Shown one piece after another: positions 11,020 through 23,016 of a DNA stretch of 64,000 nucleotides. This stretch comes from Sambucus nigra (taxonomy: Eukaryota; Streptophyta; Magnoliopsida; Dipsacales; Adoxaceae), in contig OX422216.1 in assembly GCA_949130495.1 (NCBI GenBank), positions 363,778,605 through 363,842,604 of the forward strand. The letters run 5' to 3'. The position numbers and the translations under genes were made by a program. How positions within the stretch are numbered: the stretch's first letter is position 1; the number at the start of each line of letters is the position of its first letter. A model generated the notes under the pieces. That model made no database searches, was not told where the DNA came from, and was given only the letters and a program-made list of their open reading frames with translations.

Positions 11020-11950
11020 GGTTTTGAGAACCAAGGGAACACTAGACTTCAACTTTCTTGGACCTTTTCGAAGATCGAAATAAAAACGCCTAAGGTGACC
11101 TTTCCTACCACAATGTGAACATGTGTAATCGGGTGGAACGACACCTATGGAGTGACCTTTACTAATGTCCTTGGGATTGATTAACCCTATAAAAAAATAA
11201 TGGTCTTGGCTTTAACATTTGAAACATGTGAACAGGACGAACCACTACCATTGCTACCAACACTACTCGAGTCTGTTAAATCATTTTTATCTCCAAATTT
11301 TTTTACTCGGGCAAAGAATTAGAATCTTCCAATTTTAGGTAACCCTTCTCTAAATTTTCAATAACTCCTCGAAGGTTATCAGATTAGTTCTTAAAATACG
11401 CACGCTTATCCCTAAGAATCTCCTCATGTGCCACAAACTCATCGAGTAAAATATTTTTATCCACTTTGACACAAACACAAATCCTAGAATTTTTTAACTC
11501 CTCCAATTATTTTTCTTAAAATAGGACTTTATCATCGCTCTCCTTTTTGGATAATTTTAAATCATTAAAGTCATGGTCCAAAGAAACAAATTTCTTATGA
11601 TAAAAATCTCTTTGACTTTGAACCGTTTGCAAAAGAACCATCGCGGATTTAAAACAATAATTTTTTTTTTTTAATAAATTAATTCTTTTAGAAAACGTCA
11701 AATTCAAACTATTTAAATCATCAAAACTGTGACTCGTGTCATCAAAGGGGGGGCATCCGATTACATAAGTGCTCTGTCGAAAAAATTGTGATTTTTTACA
11801 TAACAGATTTTTCAAAAAAATCAATATCACACAATTTTGTGAAAAACGGATCAAGCACAATAACTTAGCGCAACAGACTCTAATACCATCATCAAAATTG
11901 TGACTCGTGTCATCAAAGGGGGGCATCTGATTACATAAGTGCTCCATCAG
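11020..11950 (-). pseudogene. gag: copia gag remnant with zinc knuckle
   Basis: Minus strand. Around 11947-11516 a frame encodes a coiled-coil-prone segment (VLLQTVQSQRDFYHK, LSKKESDDK) like the C-terminal part of Sirevirus gag. Further on, at about 11127-11085, the frame gives CSHCGRKGHLRRFY, a CCHC knuckle whose last cysteine is replaced by tyrosine. Stops and frame changes separate the two. The N-terminal capsid part is missing or unrecognisable. The product would bind RNA in the particle; this copy is not functional. Confidence 0.65.
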
Positions 11951-12060
11951 AACAATTGTGATTTTTCACAAAACAGATTTTTCAAAAAAAATCAACATCA
12001 CACAATTTTGTGGAAAATGGATCAAACGCAACAACTTAGTGCAACAGGCTCTGATACCAA
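11719..12060 (-). repeat. 171-bp direct duplication including the PBS
   Basis: The segment 11719-11889 is repeated at 11890-12060, with blocks GTGACTCGTGTCATCAAAGG at 11729 and 11900. Both copies end in the PBS-like sequence (CTCTAATACCA at 11879, CTCTGATACCA at 12049). Copy one is more diverged at the PBS. Confidence 0.85.
12048..12059 (-). promoter_or_regulatory. Primer-binding site (initiator Met tRNA) of B
   Basis: The minus strand reads TGGTATCAGAGC, complementary to the 3' end of initiator methionine tRNA, nine bases inside the LTR end at 12069. Confidence 0.85.
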
Positions 12061-12068
12061 TTTTAAAA

Positions 12069-12908
12069 TGCCGTGTGATATCGATTTAAATAAATTGATA
12101 AATTTTCAATTTAAACTTATTTAACTGGGGATAATTTTAAACCAAATTAAATCAGCCCCTAAACATGCAACTACGTGTGTGTGTCAAATCATCACAAATA
12201 AAATTGCTAACTCATAGATTTCACAAAAAAAAACTTTCGGGTAAAACCTTTATTTCACTATAATACTTACAATGAAATCCGCAATGAGTTAATCGCAAAA
12301 AATCCACATAGACCGCAGCCCAGAGTCAGCCAGAACCACAACTTCAACTTAGCCCAGGAATACCCACGAGCACTTCCTATTGACACACAGTTGTCTTCAG
12401 CCTAGTACTCCCCTCAAGAGCACCTAGATCAGCAGTAGAGATCTTTTCTACAAGCGAAACTTGACACAAATATGTGTTCTTGGGTTCCAAAACAATTCAC
12501 ACAAAGTGTCACTCGAACGATGACACGTGTCGTTCAAACGACTTCGCGTAACATAAGGATGTCGCTCGAACGATGTCCTCTGTCGCTCCAACGAGAAATT
12601 AAAAAAATAAATATTTTTTTGTTTCGTCAGAAAATAGTTTGCCTCAACACTTAAAAAAAATATTTTGACAAAAAACTCAACTCCAACAGTTAGAAAATAT
12701 TTGGTAAAAAATATCCCAACACTCTATGTAAAATGCTAAGGAAATAAAACACAACATTTACCAAATTTATCCTGCGGAGGCTTAAAAGTTGTAGAACTTT
12801 GATATTTGGATCCGTCTCGATGCTTGAATGATCTTGAATTATTCTTCGATGGTTGTAGAGGTATACGATATACTCAAATGTGAACGGACAATGTAAAATA
12901 ATGTCCTT
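12069..12908 (-). repeat. 5' LTR of copia element B (840 bp)
   Basis: Collinear with the left LTR, but lacks about 160 bases around the TATA box. Near-palindromes GTCACTCGAACGA, GTCGTTCAAACGA and GTCGCTCGAACGA remain at about 12509-12600. The inner end reads TG at 12069-12070 (CA on the minus strand), next to the PBS. Confidence 0.85.
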
Positions 12909-13677
12909 CGAGCCTTTCGACTGGTTGGCTCGGCAGTCAGTAGTTCTGGTTGCAAAGAGAGGAATGGTGACTTGAGGATATGGTTTAGTGTTAGAAATCG
13001 AGAAAATTTTAGCATACGATGTTTATATTCCACGGTGAGTTGATTATAGGAAAGCTCTAGCGAGTGCTCAAAGGTGAGATGCCTAGAGTAGTACTAGGGT
13101 CATTAGAGTGACGCAGCGAAAGGTGTAAGTCGAATACACGGTGATGACTTGGTAAGAATATTACTTTTTGGAGTGATAAATTAGCACCGTATGGTTATTG
13201 TCAAGCTCATGAGAGTTGTGTATTAAGAATAGCCTGAAGAGTTATGGGATGCAGTATGTGAAGTCCTAAGATGGAATTGACTTTGGTAATTAATACGATG
13301 ATTCGTTGTATTACGGTTGACATCGGGTGAGTGTTGATCGCTAGAGAGAGTGGCTCGTTGAGGCTTCAGAATGCCTTGGGTACTAGCATGGGTAGTGTTA
13401 AAAATTGTTCGGACATGACCATCACGTGAGCGGAGACTCGGAGTCGGCTATGCGACGTTCATGGTTAGTGAGATGGTGAGCGTTAGAACATGTCGCATGT
13501 TGGTTATTTGGTGATAAACCCCGTGTGGGGGCGCATAGTGTGACATTAGTAGTGAGAACTTTGATAATTCTTTCTTGGAGGATTTCTATGGCTTAGAATA
13601 GAAATTGGTGAACCCCGTAAACTTAAGGATTGACGGATCAAGAATTTCAGGGACGAAACTCCCCAAGGAGGGATGTT
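12909..13677 (+). other. Decayed 3' internal region of chromovirus C
   Basis: No protein motif I can defend. Assigned to C because it runs without a break into the GGGACGAAA block and the polypurine tract AAGGAGGGATG (13664-13674) just before the LTR. If it was once the integrase/chromodomain end, it has decayed beyond recognition by eye. Confidence 0.5.
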
Positions 13678-16061
13678 TGTAATACCCTGCCCCAATATTT
13701 CATTTAAATTTTGTATATATAATAATCAAGTGAGGTTTGATAATAATTATTGGAGGTTGTGGGTCAAAATTAAAGGAAATAAAAGAATTGGTAAAAGGGG
13801 TCGTTTAAACGACATAGGGTGTCCTTAGAAGTGAGAACCAGTGTTACACGAAGGTCACTTGAAGTATAGGTTCAAATGACCTTCGAGCGAGATCTCACTG
13901 CCTTACAGTCCTAGGTCGAGCGAAGCCATATATCAAACGAGATGGACATGTCATTCAAAAGACGATCATGTCGTTAAAACGACATGCTTCGAAAATGTAA
14001 AATTTGTCTTGCCCTTGTGCGTTGTCATGATTCTAGCCCTTGAATCTTTTAGTTGTCAAAATCTGGCGAACCCAGATGGGAAAAAATGAGATTTTTGGGT
14101 GTTTTTTTATAAGGTTTATTTGGGCTCATTTGTGTTGTTGGAGTTGAAAGAAGAGATGGAGAGTTGAAGGGGTGGTCTTCCTCCACCATTTTAGCCTTCC
14201 CACACTCTCCCACCACCACAAACCACCATACTACCACCATTCCTCCACCTTATATCCCCATATTTGTTATGTATTTGACAATATTTGAACCATATATACC
14301 CATTTCCACCATGGATAAGGAGAGATAGGAATTTATGGAGTTATTATTGGGGGTTCTTGAAGATGGAGATGGGAGCTTTCATGGAGTTTGAAGAGAGTAT
14401 TGTTGGGGCTTTGCTTGGATGCTTAAATGGAGCACTCAAGGAGAATGCACTTGGTGACCCATTTAGTCCACCTTTGGAGGTGGGTAATTCTCCTCCTACA
14501 CCAACATATCTACCACCATATGAAGTGGGAAATTTTACTCTTAGTATTAAGACTCTATTTTGTATATTTATAGTCTTATTGTTAGATTATATGAGTAGGG
14601 TGCATTAAATTAAATGATGAAAGGCATGTGTAGTAAATAATAAATGTTGCAAAATGTTATTTTGTTAAAAAATAAATGATGAGTAAATATTTCAAAGTTT
14701 CTTGAAATGAAGATTGGAATTTTTATGAAAATCGTGTATTTTCTAGAAAATCTATGTTAAACATTTTATGAAATAAAATGTTTGAAAATGATGATTGATT
14801 TTGCTAAAACATTGGTGAAATAATGTTTCAAAGTTTCTTGCAAAAATATAAAGTTTATAAAAGATAAACATTTGTTGAGTTTGAAGAAGTAAAATATCTT
14901 TTATTAATTGAAAGTGCATTTTGATAGTATTATGAATTTCTAGAATGAAATGTATGTTTAACCCATTTTATTGGATTTTAGTATTTAAAATCCATCTTCT
15001 CATGCATGTAAACTTGTAATATTTTGATAATAAATATGTGAAAAAGTTTAAATAAGGTTTGCTGGGTTTAAACAAGAAATAAGAAAAGTAGAAATTTTAA
15101 TCTTCAAAGTCTGTAAAAAAGGGGTCAAAGGTGTAATGAATATAAGGTTATAAGACTACATGAATTGATAAAAGGGGAATGACATTTTCTTATAAAAGTA
15201 GCCTTTAAGTGTAATTATGCTTCTTGAATAAAGAAACAAAAGAAATGTATAATTTGGAAAGATGGTCAGTAAAGGTGTTGGATAAGTGTTAATGGTTTAA
15301 CATTGGGAAGTTGGTGTGTGTTACATAATAAAGTTTGAAAGATTAACACTTATGGATTTGAAAAGAAAATAAAGAAATAAAGAGGTTTCCATCTTGAGAA
15401 GAATTATACTCCAAGATTAAAAAGGTGTTAAGATGCTAAAACACTTAAGGAGTTAGTCTGAGTAACATAATGGTGTTCTGGGGAAATTAACACTTGTGAC
15501 ATGGAGTAAAAGGTGAGTTTGGAAATAAACAGGTAAACTGGTAATTTTACTTAAAGTGGAATATTTTTATGAAAAAAAAAATTTCGAAAGGTTGTTACAC
15601 AAATTGGCCCTCCATGAATATGATTATAGAATAAAAATAAAAGTTAAAGTATAAAAGACATGAAATGATAATTTCAAAGTGCAACCTGAGTTGGGATGAA
15701 ACCTCGAGTTTGGCTTCGGCCGGGTAAAATAGGAAAGAAAGAACAATGAGGACATTATAAAATGTCTAAACACGTAAAAGGAACTCGGATGACACCGGGA
15801 TAATTAAGGAGGCCCAGAGTCCTGGGGTGAAAGACCCAAAACCACTGGCCAGAGTATATGGTGGCGTTCCCGGTGGTGTGGAGTCGGTTAATGCGCGCGA
15901 TTTATTGGAAGATTTCGAGAATAAGATAAAGGAATAAGGAAAATGTCAAGAAATGGATCGTGTGGTGAAGTTGTATTAAGAAAATCTAACGTGAATGAAT
16001 TAACAAATGTTCTAATAAAGGTTAAAGTGGATAAGAAATCTGCAAATTGATTAGTGTCCAT
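13678..16061 (+). repeat. 3' LTR of C, left segment
   Basis: Starts TGTAATACCC. Palindromes lie at 13800-13813 and 13967-13986. A leader-like stretch (14225-14550) is homologous, in reverse, to 38280-38560 in fragment H (ACCCATTTCCACCATGGA block). Ends at the Athila insertion with TSD TCCAT (16057-16061). A 107-codon frame at 14285-14608 is not supported as a gene. Confidence 0.8.
13799..13990. repeat. Palindrome cluster in LTR C
   Basis: GTCGTTTAAACGAC at 13800-13813 is a perfect 14-base palindrome; CATGTCGTTAAAACGACATG at 13967-13986 has 9-base perfect arms around AA. Between them are looser relatives (AGGTCACTTG, ATGACCTTCGAGCGAG, GGTCGAGCGAAG, CAAACGAGATG). Confidence 0.8.
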
Positions 16062-17579
16062 TGTTTAAGCATAAATTCTTCGTATTTATCCCCTTAATTT
16101 AGAGGTTGTTATCATCTTGTGCGATGTAAATTGAGTTTATTTATTTCATATTACTTCTACTGACCTTCTCTATGCAGTGCATCGAGTTTTGTTTATTTCT
16201 CATACATTTTGCAGGTATTTTACGCAATTGGATAAAAGAGAAACTCAAACTCAAGGAAGTTACAAGTGAAGGAAAGTTAAGAGAAAAACAGTAATTCTAC
16301 ACCAGGAATTCGGACACGGAACCAAAAGGAAAGTTGAATACCTCGAGTCCATGAGCATGTAGGAAGAAACGACATCCAAATCCGAGTCCTGGGTAAAAAG
16401 TTACGAAGAGTCAAAGTTGAGAAGAAATCAAGGAGAAAAAGGAAGAAAAAATAAAAAAGGGACCGAACCGAACTGATGGAAAACACACCAGACCGGTACC
16501 CTAAATTGGAAAACACCGGACCGGTTCGCCAATTAAAGAAGAGGTCATCGGACTGGTTCGGATTACAAAAATTTGATTTTTTTTTCTCGAAAAAAAGAGT
16601 TTTGCATGGTTCAAACTCTAAAAATAACGTGATGTATTAATTTCTTTGACATACCAGACATTAGGGAGCTTCTTTTTAGTTAGTTTTCAGAGGGTTTTGA
16701 AGCCAAGAAGGGTAGGGTTCATATTGTTCAATGTTTTTGCATTAATTCAAGGCCTCTATTCATTCCAAGTAATTTATTCTTTATTGCTTTCAATTGATTC
16801 CATATTTGCTGTAGGAAATTCATTCTTCTTAGTTAGAAAACCCTTCCTTGCATATTTAATTTTAGTTTTCACGCAATTATAATTTGATTTATCATAGAAT
16901 CTTTGGTTAATTGTTGTTTCATCATGTCTAGCTAGATTTCTAAGGGTTAGGATGTATAAACCCAACCCAATGTGGTTTTCATGGAAATAAAAGCAATTCT
17001 CTGCATTAAATAAATGATTAAATCGTGTCAAGTAGTTGTTGCAACCGTCGTAGGGCTTTTAACCTCGTTTGCCCTAGGTAACCGGGGTGTTTAAGAGTGT
17101 GACACGCGTGTCAGCTATGTCGACACCGCTTTATTCTTATTCTTGATTATGTATGATGCGGGCTTGTACGTTAATTTATGTAATGCTTGAAATTAATAAA
17201 GTTTGGGTTTAATTAATTATTTAATGTACAATTTCTTTATATCTGGTAAACAAACTTGGATTTGTGGGATTGTATTCCAACTTATCTTTCTCATTCATTT
17301 TTATTCAATCACAGTAGTTTACTTCTGCATACGTAGTTTAATTTTTAGTTTAATTAATTTGCATTTAGTTAGTAGATATAAAATTCCAAAAATTCATAAC
17401 CTTTTCCTTTCCTTTTTCTGAGTCATCTCAGGATTTGTCATCTTACCTATCGTCGTCACGAGCATTCGTCTTATTTTCCTATGGATTCGACCCCGTCTTA
17501 CTGGGTTTATTACTTACGCGATTGGTTTGCACTTGAACCGTAATTAGCACGCACTAGAGACACATTTTGAGTCGCATCT
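16062..17579 (+). repeat. 5' LTR of Athila D (1518 bp)
   Basis: Starts TGTTTAAGCATAAATTC and ends GTCGCATCT where the 3' LTR has GTCGCGTCA, so the terminal CA has mutated. Highly similar to 29437-30931, with scattered substitutions and a few indels. A GGACCGGTTCG-type palindrome cluster is at 16458-16560, and a module shared with solo LTR N is at 16361-16450. Confidence 0.95.
16361..16560 (+). repeat. Shared module plus ACCGGTTCG palindromes in Athila LTR
   Basis: GGAAGAAACGACATCCAAAT begins a ~90-base module. It is followed by GACCGAACCGAAC (16461), CCAGACCGGTACC (about 16490), CACCGGACCGGTTCGCC (about 16514) and CGGACTGGTTCGG (about 16549). The copy in the 3' LTR is at about 29740-29940. 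Module and palindromes recur in the same order in Athila M and, reversed, in chromovirus LTR N. Confidence 0.8.
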
Positions 17580-17585
17580 GGTTTT

Positions 17586-17600
17586 TGGCATTGTTGATGG
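17586..17600 (+). promoter_or_regulatory. Athila primer-binding site (decayed)
   Basis: GGTTTTTGGCATTGTTGATGG matches the position and framework of the intact PBS in Athila M (TGGCAGCGTTGCCGGGG, complementary to a tRNA-Asp-type 3' end), with several substitutions. Confidence 0.75.
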
Positions 17601-18998
17601 TGATTTTCGGTAGACTGTTAATTTAGGTCGATTTAATCTAAAATTTGACTCCAAATCACAAAAAAAGCCAAAAAATCATAAAATTAAAAAAAATACAAAA
17701 AAAAATTCAGAAAATTGAAAAGAAAAAATAATTAACATCTCTCATAGCCCTTTCATGCAAAATTTGCAACAAACCCCTCAATCTACTCCCACACGCATTC
17801 ACGAGAATCCAATAGTTGAGTAAGATCTTGATAACCAACACAAACCTGACACACCTTAGTTCTGGGTTCCACCTCCTACACCTCCAAATTCCATTACATG
17901 TCACACTTCTAGGACACCGAGTGAGGATATTGAGTCAATTGGAGAGATAGCCATGTCTGAGCACGCTAGTTTTGGTATGGGTGAGGGTGAGATGCCATAT
18001 CGTCCCGTGAGAGAACTTCTTTATTACGAGAGAACTTTCACCCCAGGATGCATTCTACTTCCATACAATGCATGACAGTTCCATTTTCGTAATGGGATGA
18101 TACAAATTCTTCCCACATTTCACGGGTTTGATTCAAAAAAGCCTTATCTCCACATTCATGAGTTCGAAGAGGCATGTGACACATTTAGCGATCAAGCTTG
18201 CACACAAGATGTCATTTGCCTAAAACTTTTCCCCTTTTCTTTAAAGGATAAGGCTAAGACATGGCTTTGGTCTTTATCATCGAACTCAATTGGATCATGG
18301 AGGGAGATGGCCTTTAAATTTCTCTTAAAGTTATTTCCCCAACATCGAACAAATTCCATCCAAACTCAAATTCAAACATTCCAACAACAAGAAAATGAAT
18401 CATTTGATCGATGTGATGAATGTTTCAATGAGCTAGTGAGTATATGCCTTCATCATGGTTTTGAGAAGTACCGTCTCATATCCTTCTTTCACCATGAGCT
18501 AAGTATAACATCTAAACAACTCATTGAGATAATATGCGAGAGACCATTTTGGGAATTAGATGAACACGATGGAGATGCCCACCTTAAGTTTGTGTCGATA
18601 TAACTCAATCGTGGGACACATCTGGTCCTAATACCCAAAACCGATTTCGATAAACTCCCACCGCTCCTTTAGCGCCAGACCTTTATCATGTGGGAGATGT
18701 AGTCAGATCAAGGCTAAGAGAATCCACCCAACCCATGAAAGAGAAAGTGTGTGCTATTTGTGAGGCGGTCCATTCAATAAGGGAATGTCCGACGATAGCC
18801 GCCTACAAAGTAATGATATATGAACAAATGGATGCAATATGAGGATCTAAGGGTAATTTAAATTCCCCGCATGGGAATTCTTACAACCCTTTATGGAGGA
18901 ACCATCCTGATTTTAGCTATGGAAAATAACATGATGCGTTGAATTCTAATTCACACGTTGTCCCATCTCCACCTCCACATTTTCAACAAGCTCCATAT

Positions 18999-21744
18999 TG
19001 TGACACCCCGCCTAATTAATCCCGGGTGATCAGTCCTAAATCAAGTTAGAACAGGTTTCTCATTTGGTCCATTCTTAGCATCACTGTCGTCTTATTATTT
19101 ACTAACCACCTAAGTGAGAAAAATAGACTGGTGCCAATTTTTATCTTTCATTAATTAACAAACACCCATGCGGAAATAAAACTATATAACAATCCCAGAT
19201 AACTGAATTAATCATTCACAAGTAAAAATAATTGACCGAATAAACCAACGGTCCAAATAATAAATCCCATAAAGATAAGAATAAACTCTCATCAAGTCTA
19301 ATACAAATAAATGGAAAGTGAGCAACATGCTCGAATACTAATTATGAACTTCTACATTTAAGAATGAAGAATGAGGCGTCTATCAAAATCCCGCAACATC
19401 CACATATGCTGCAGCAACGGATCCCTGGAATATAGTCAAGGCTGGCGTCCCTGTGGTTGGACACCTAAAAGGTTTTTAAAAGTTTTTATAGCAAGGGTTA
19501 GTACCCAAAACATTTGAAAAACATTTAACAAATGATTAACTTGCAGTAATAAATAAATATGCATGCTCTTCATATTTTTAGTTAATATCGCACTCTCTTG
19601 AGGACTTCCTTACCCTTCCTCTATTATACCCTACGAACGCTTTAATTTAATTACCTAGTTACTCATCTCATGGCTAGATAATTAACAAGGTTCCTTTATA
19701 CCCACCCTACTCTAACTGAGCATGTAGTGATTTTGATATATAAGTTATTAGTAACATCAACTTAACTAAAACATTTCCCTTTTATTATTCATATAACTCC
19801 TACATTCGTTATACCTGTGAAATCACCCACTTTTCATTAATTTTCCGTATATAATTAATTATGAAATTATATACTTATAATCATATTCCAGCATTCACAA
19901 TCATACTGTAATGTATATAATAAGTTGCAACCTCCCGAGTAAAAATACTCCCGGAATGTAAATTCTATAAAGTGCTATCCCACTAGGTATACTCACATAG
20001 CCTAGTTATCCCAAGTCAGAACTTTCACACCAACTTGATAAAAATAAATAATTGGAGGCGGTCATATTCCTTCCCTGAAAGTGAGTTGTCCCTCACCCAT
20101 ATAACGGACGCTATGACCTCGGGAATATACTCACCCTACTCCTCAAGCTAGGGGATTCATCCACTACGCGCAACCTCCCCCTATAGCACTATAGTAACAA
20201 ATATCTAATCACTGATATTAATTGAGCACACCATATATATATATACTAACGCCTCCGTATATATAAATATAAAAGTCCCGACTATACCGTTCACTAAAAT
20301 CCGTAACATAAGCCTATTAAAATTATTAAGAGTTTATGGTCCAACTCTAAGTATTAATTAAATTGCACTTTAATTAATTTAGTTATTGTTGGTGTTGCCC
20401 CCACCATAAATTTGGACTTACTCCCGTAGCCCAAAATAAATTTACCCGAGTCACCATTCCCGACTCTAATTTTATTAGCCTCAAACCCTAATTAATTTAT
20501 CTACAATTAATTAGATTTAAACCCATGTATTTAATTTCTCCATAATTAATTACATAAGATTTATATATAAATTTTCCCTCTTATATACCCAACTGGCGAA
20601 ACTGCCAGATTCTGGCGACCGTCGATCGATCGACCCAGACCGTCGATCGATCGATCGAACAGGTCTTCGTCTTCTTCGCGAAGACAGGGCAGCCATGGAC
20701 GGATTTTCATAAACCCTAATCTCTTCTAACATGAGTTTTAAGCCATCTTATCACCAGAGCATACTAGAAACCTTATTAGGATTACCCAGAAAGCTTACAA
20801 CATTCCTCAATTCGTCCATAAACTACTGATTTATAAATTTTGGGGAAAACCTATCTTTTTCCTTAAACCCATTTTTACTCCAAATTTCTTCATCAAATTC
20901 GTTTTAATTTATCTGAATATCATCCTAACAGATACACATCAATATTCCAATATCAGATTTTACATAACTCCTCATAATTTCGGGCCAATCAGATTCATGT
21001 TTTCTTTTGAATTATCAAAACCCCATGTTTATACCATGAACACCAAAACGAATTTTTAATTCATAACAGCACACCAATATGAATTTGAAAGACAGATTTT
21101 ATGCTATTGCAAGTTATTCACTTGCCTTAGGTTTCGTAGTGTCTGAATCTTCAATGGATTCCAAGGTTGAAGATGACCTAGTTGGTTCTTTGAGATCCCC
21201 AAATTGGCTTTGGCTGCTGCTAGGGTTTCCTAACCCTTAAATTCCTTTCTCTGCTTAAGCTTAGCCAGCCCTTATTTTCTTTTTATTAAGTTAATTAATC
21301 CATTCCCGTTTTTTGACTAATGGGCCAAGCCCAAGTGACCAAAATGCCCCCGAGTGGGCCCGACTATGTCTAAAAACGTCTCGTGACCCGTTTACTACCC
21401 CTGGGTACACTTTTCCGACTATCTCGGCCCATCCGGACTCAACTGTACACTCAGAATTTGCATCCGAATTAATTTATAAAAATATTTATCCCCCACCCAA
21501 TATAGTCTATACCGACTTCCAGATGTGATAAGTACATATCTCGTCATTAATACTCGAAACGACGAAATTACATTATTACTATACGCTCAGTAAATAATTT
21601 TCCCTAAATATTAACCATTAAATCCCAGATTAATATTTATATAATATTCTATCATAATTAATTCATTAAATTACAACACACTAGTAATTTAGAATTTCTG
21701 AATTAATTAAATTTTAAATGTACCAAAAAATACGGGGTGTTACA
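18999..21744 (-). mobile_element. E: solo chromovirus-type LTR (2746 bp) inside Athila gag
   Basis: Minus strand. It begins TGTAACACCCCGTA at 21744 and ends GGGGTGTCACA at 18999, flanked by perfect TSD CATAT (18994-18998, 21745-21749). Gag sequence continues on both sides. No internal region is present, so it is a solo LTR left by LTR-LTR recombination. A leader-type exon/intron border (CTAAG|GCAAGTG at 21126/21125) and a conserved acceptor exon (TTTTAG|GTGTCCAACCACAGGG at 19465/19464) match LTRs J and N. Palindromes are at 20621-20658. The rest is A/T-rich non-coding DNA. Confidence 0.93.
20621..20658. repeat. CGATCGATCG palindrome pair in solo LTR E
   Basis: GTCGATCGATCGAC (20621-20634) and TCGATCGATCGATCGA (20643-20658) are perfect palindromes of 14 and 16 bases, each preceded by AC or CAGACCG. 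They lie inside the inferred leader intron, as the palindromes of J and N do. Confidence 0.85.
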
Positions 21745-22314
21745 CATATATGCAAGCACCACCTCCCGCACCATATATCACCCACCGTGGAAAAATATCC
21801 AAGATACTATAAACCAATTCATTCAATCTTAAAATGCAACCAATGCTAAGTATCACCGCATGTTTACCAAAATAAATGTGAGTATCTCTAGGTTGCAATC
21901 ATCTTTAAGTATCCAAGAAAAGGGTAAGTTTCCGGCCCAAGGTCAAAGACCTCCCCAAGGTCAAACTAGTATTAGCTCTACTTCCAACGAACATAAAGAG
22001 CTATGTCAAGCCATTAACACTCTACGTAGTGGGCGAGTTATTGATTTATCACCTCCCCCACACGACACACCTAAAGACAAGGAAGTTTTTCTCGGCACGA
22101 AAGAGGCCGGAGATGCCCCTTGAAGGAGAGTGACAATGATGACACTAGTGAGGCTGAAGTAGTAGTGAAACCACCCACCGCCGCGCCATTCCCTCAACGG
22201 TTGGTTCCTCCCCAAAAAGGAATCCCCCATAATAACGTTCTATATGTCTTTAAGGACTTATTGACGGTGAAAACAAGGCTAAAGGTGAAAAAGAACGTCT
22301 TCCTAGCATAAAAT

Positions 22315-23016
22315 GTGAGCTCCGTTCTACTTAATGACTTCCCACCAAAATTTAAAGATTTGAGTGCCCCTACCATTTCGTGCATCACTGGGGAGAATCG
22401 AATAGAAAAGGCCTTACTTGATTTAGGGGCGAGTGTCAACATTTTTCCCTACTTCATATATAGACAACTCGATTTGGGGGACCTCAAGCCCATAAAAATC
22501 ACTGTTCAACTCGCGGATCGTACCGTGAAGATACCACGAGGCATTATTGAAGACGTGATAGTCCAAGTTGTCACCTTCTACTTCCTAGTAGATTTTGTCA
22601 TTTGGGACACAAAACCCTCCATCACCCCAAGTAATCATGTTCCCATCATTCTTGGCCGCCCACTCTTAGCTACGGCTAACGCCCTGATTAACACTCGAAA
22701 TGGGAAAATGCAACTCACTTTCGGGAACATGATCTTAGAAACAAATATCTTCAATATCACGAGTCAAGTGGGTGATGAGGATGATTTTCACTTAGTGGAT
22801 CTTATAGGGGAGATAGTAGAGGAGCACGTAGAGGGAAATTTCAGTGGGGATGCCTTAGTGGCATGCTTTATTTCGAGTAGTGAGAGCGATAGGACGTACA
22901 CCGATTTTGAGAGAGAGGTAGAAAAGTGGAGAGTAACATTAGATGAGAGAGCATCAGATGAGGACGTGAGACATGTGAATTGGGTTTTTAGATTCGAGGA
23001 ATTACCTCCTAGGTAG
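22315..23016 (+). pseudogene. Athila protease region
   Basis: A 234-codon open stretch after gag. The aspartic protease active site is seen as LLDLGASVNIFPY, about 40 residues in, with the flap/second strand (VPIILGRPLLATANALIN) about 110 residues in; ILGRP is the usual psi-strand block. An acidic C-terminal tail leads toward RT. It would cut Gag-Pol. The active-site aspartate is intact in this piece, but the surrounding polyprotein is broken. Confidence 0.85.

Larger units (their letters stand above)
8450..12908 (-). mobile_element. B: pol-less Ty1/copia (Sirevirus-like) element
   Basis: Two LTRs in direct repeat, read on the minus strand, with a PBS complementary to initiator Met tRNA next to the right (5') LTR and a polypurine tract next to the left (3') LTR. 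Between them are about 2.65 kb holding only a gag remnant with a zinc knuckle; no protease, integrase or reverse transcriptase is present. It is therefore a non-autonomous derivative that would need enzymes from a relative. The left LTR is cut at 8450 by insertion of Tat element A. The right flank starts at 12909 inside chromovirus C. Confidence 0.8.
17755..22311 (+). pseudogene. gag: Athila gag (split by solo LTR E)
   Basis: Frame from the ATG at 17755 to the TAA at 18601-18603, with internal stops before 18097, then further gag sequence in other frames to 18998 and, after solo LTR E, from 21745 to about 22311. The 18097-18603 part contains the capsid-like region (FHGFDSKKPYLHIHEFE, FPFSLKDKAKTWLWSL) typical of Athila gag. 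A zinc knuckle CAICEAVHSIREC lies at 18750-18788. After E, the proline- and charge-rich tail (RVIDLSPPPHDTPKDKE; VVVKPPTAAPFPQRL) leads into protease. The product would form the particle. Multiple stops and the 2.7-kb insertion make it a pseudogene. Confidence 0.85.

Noticed and set aside
14285..14608. 107-codon frame in LTR C
   Set aside because: Lies in the leader-like part of an LTR; the homologous stretch of H (38280-38560) does not keep the frame.
20550..20732. 60-codon minus-strand frame with Arg/Ser repeats
   Set aside because: The repeats are a translation of the CGATCGATCG palindromes in solo LTR E.
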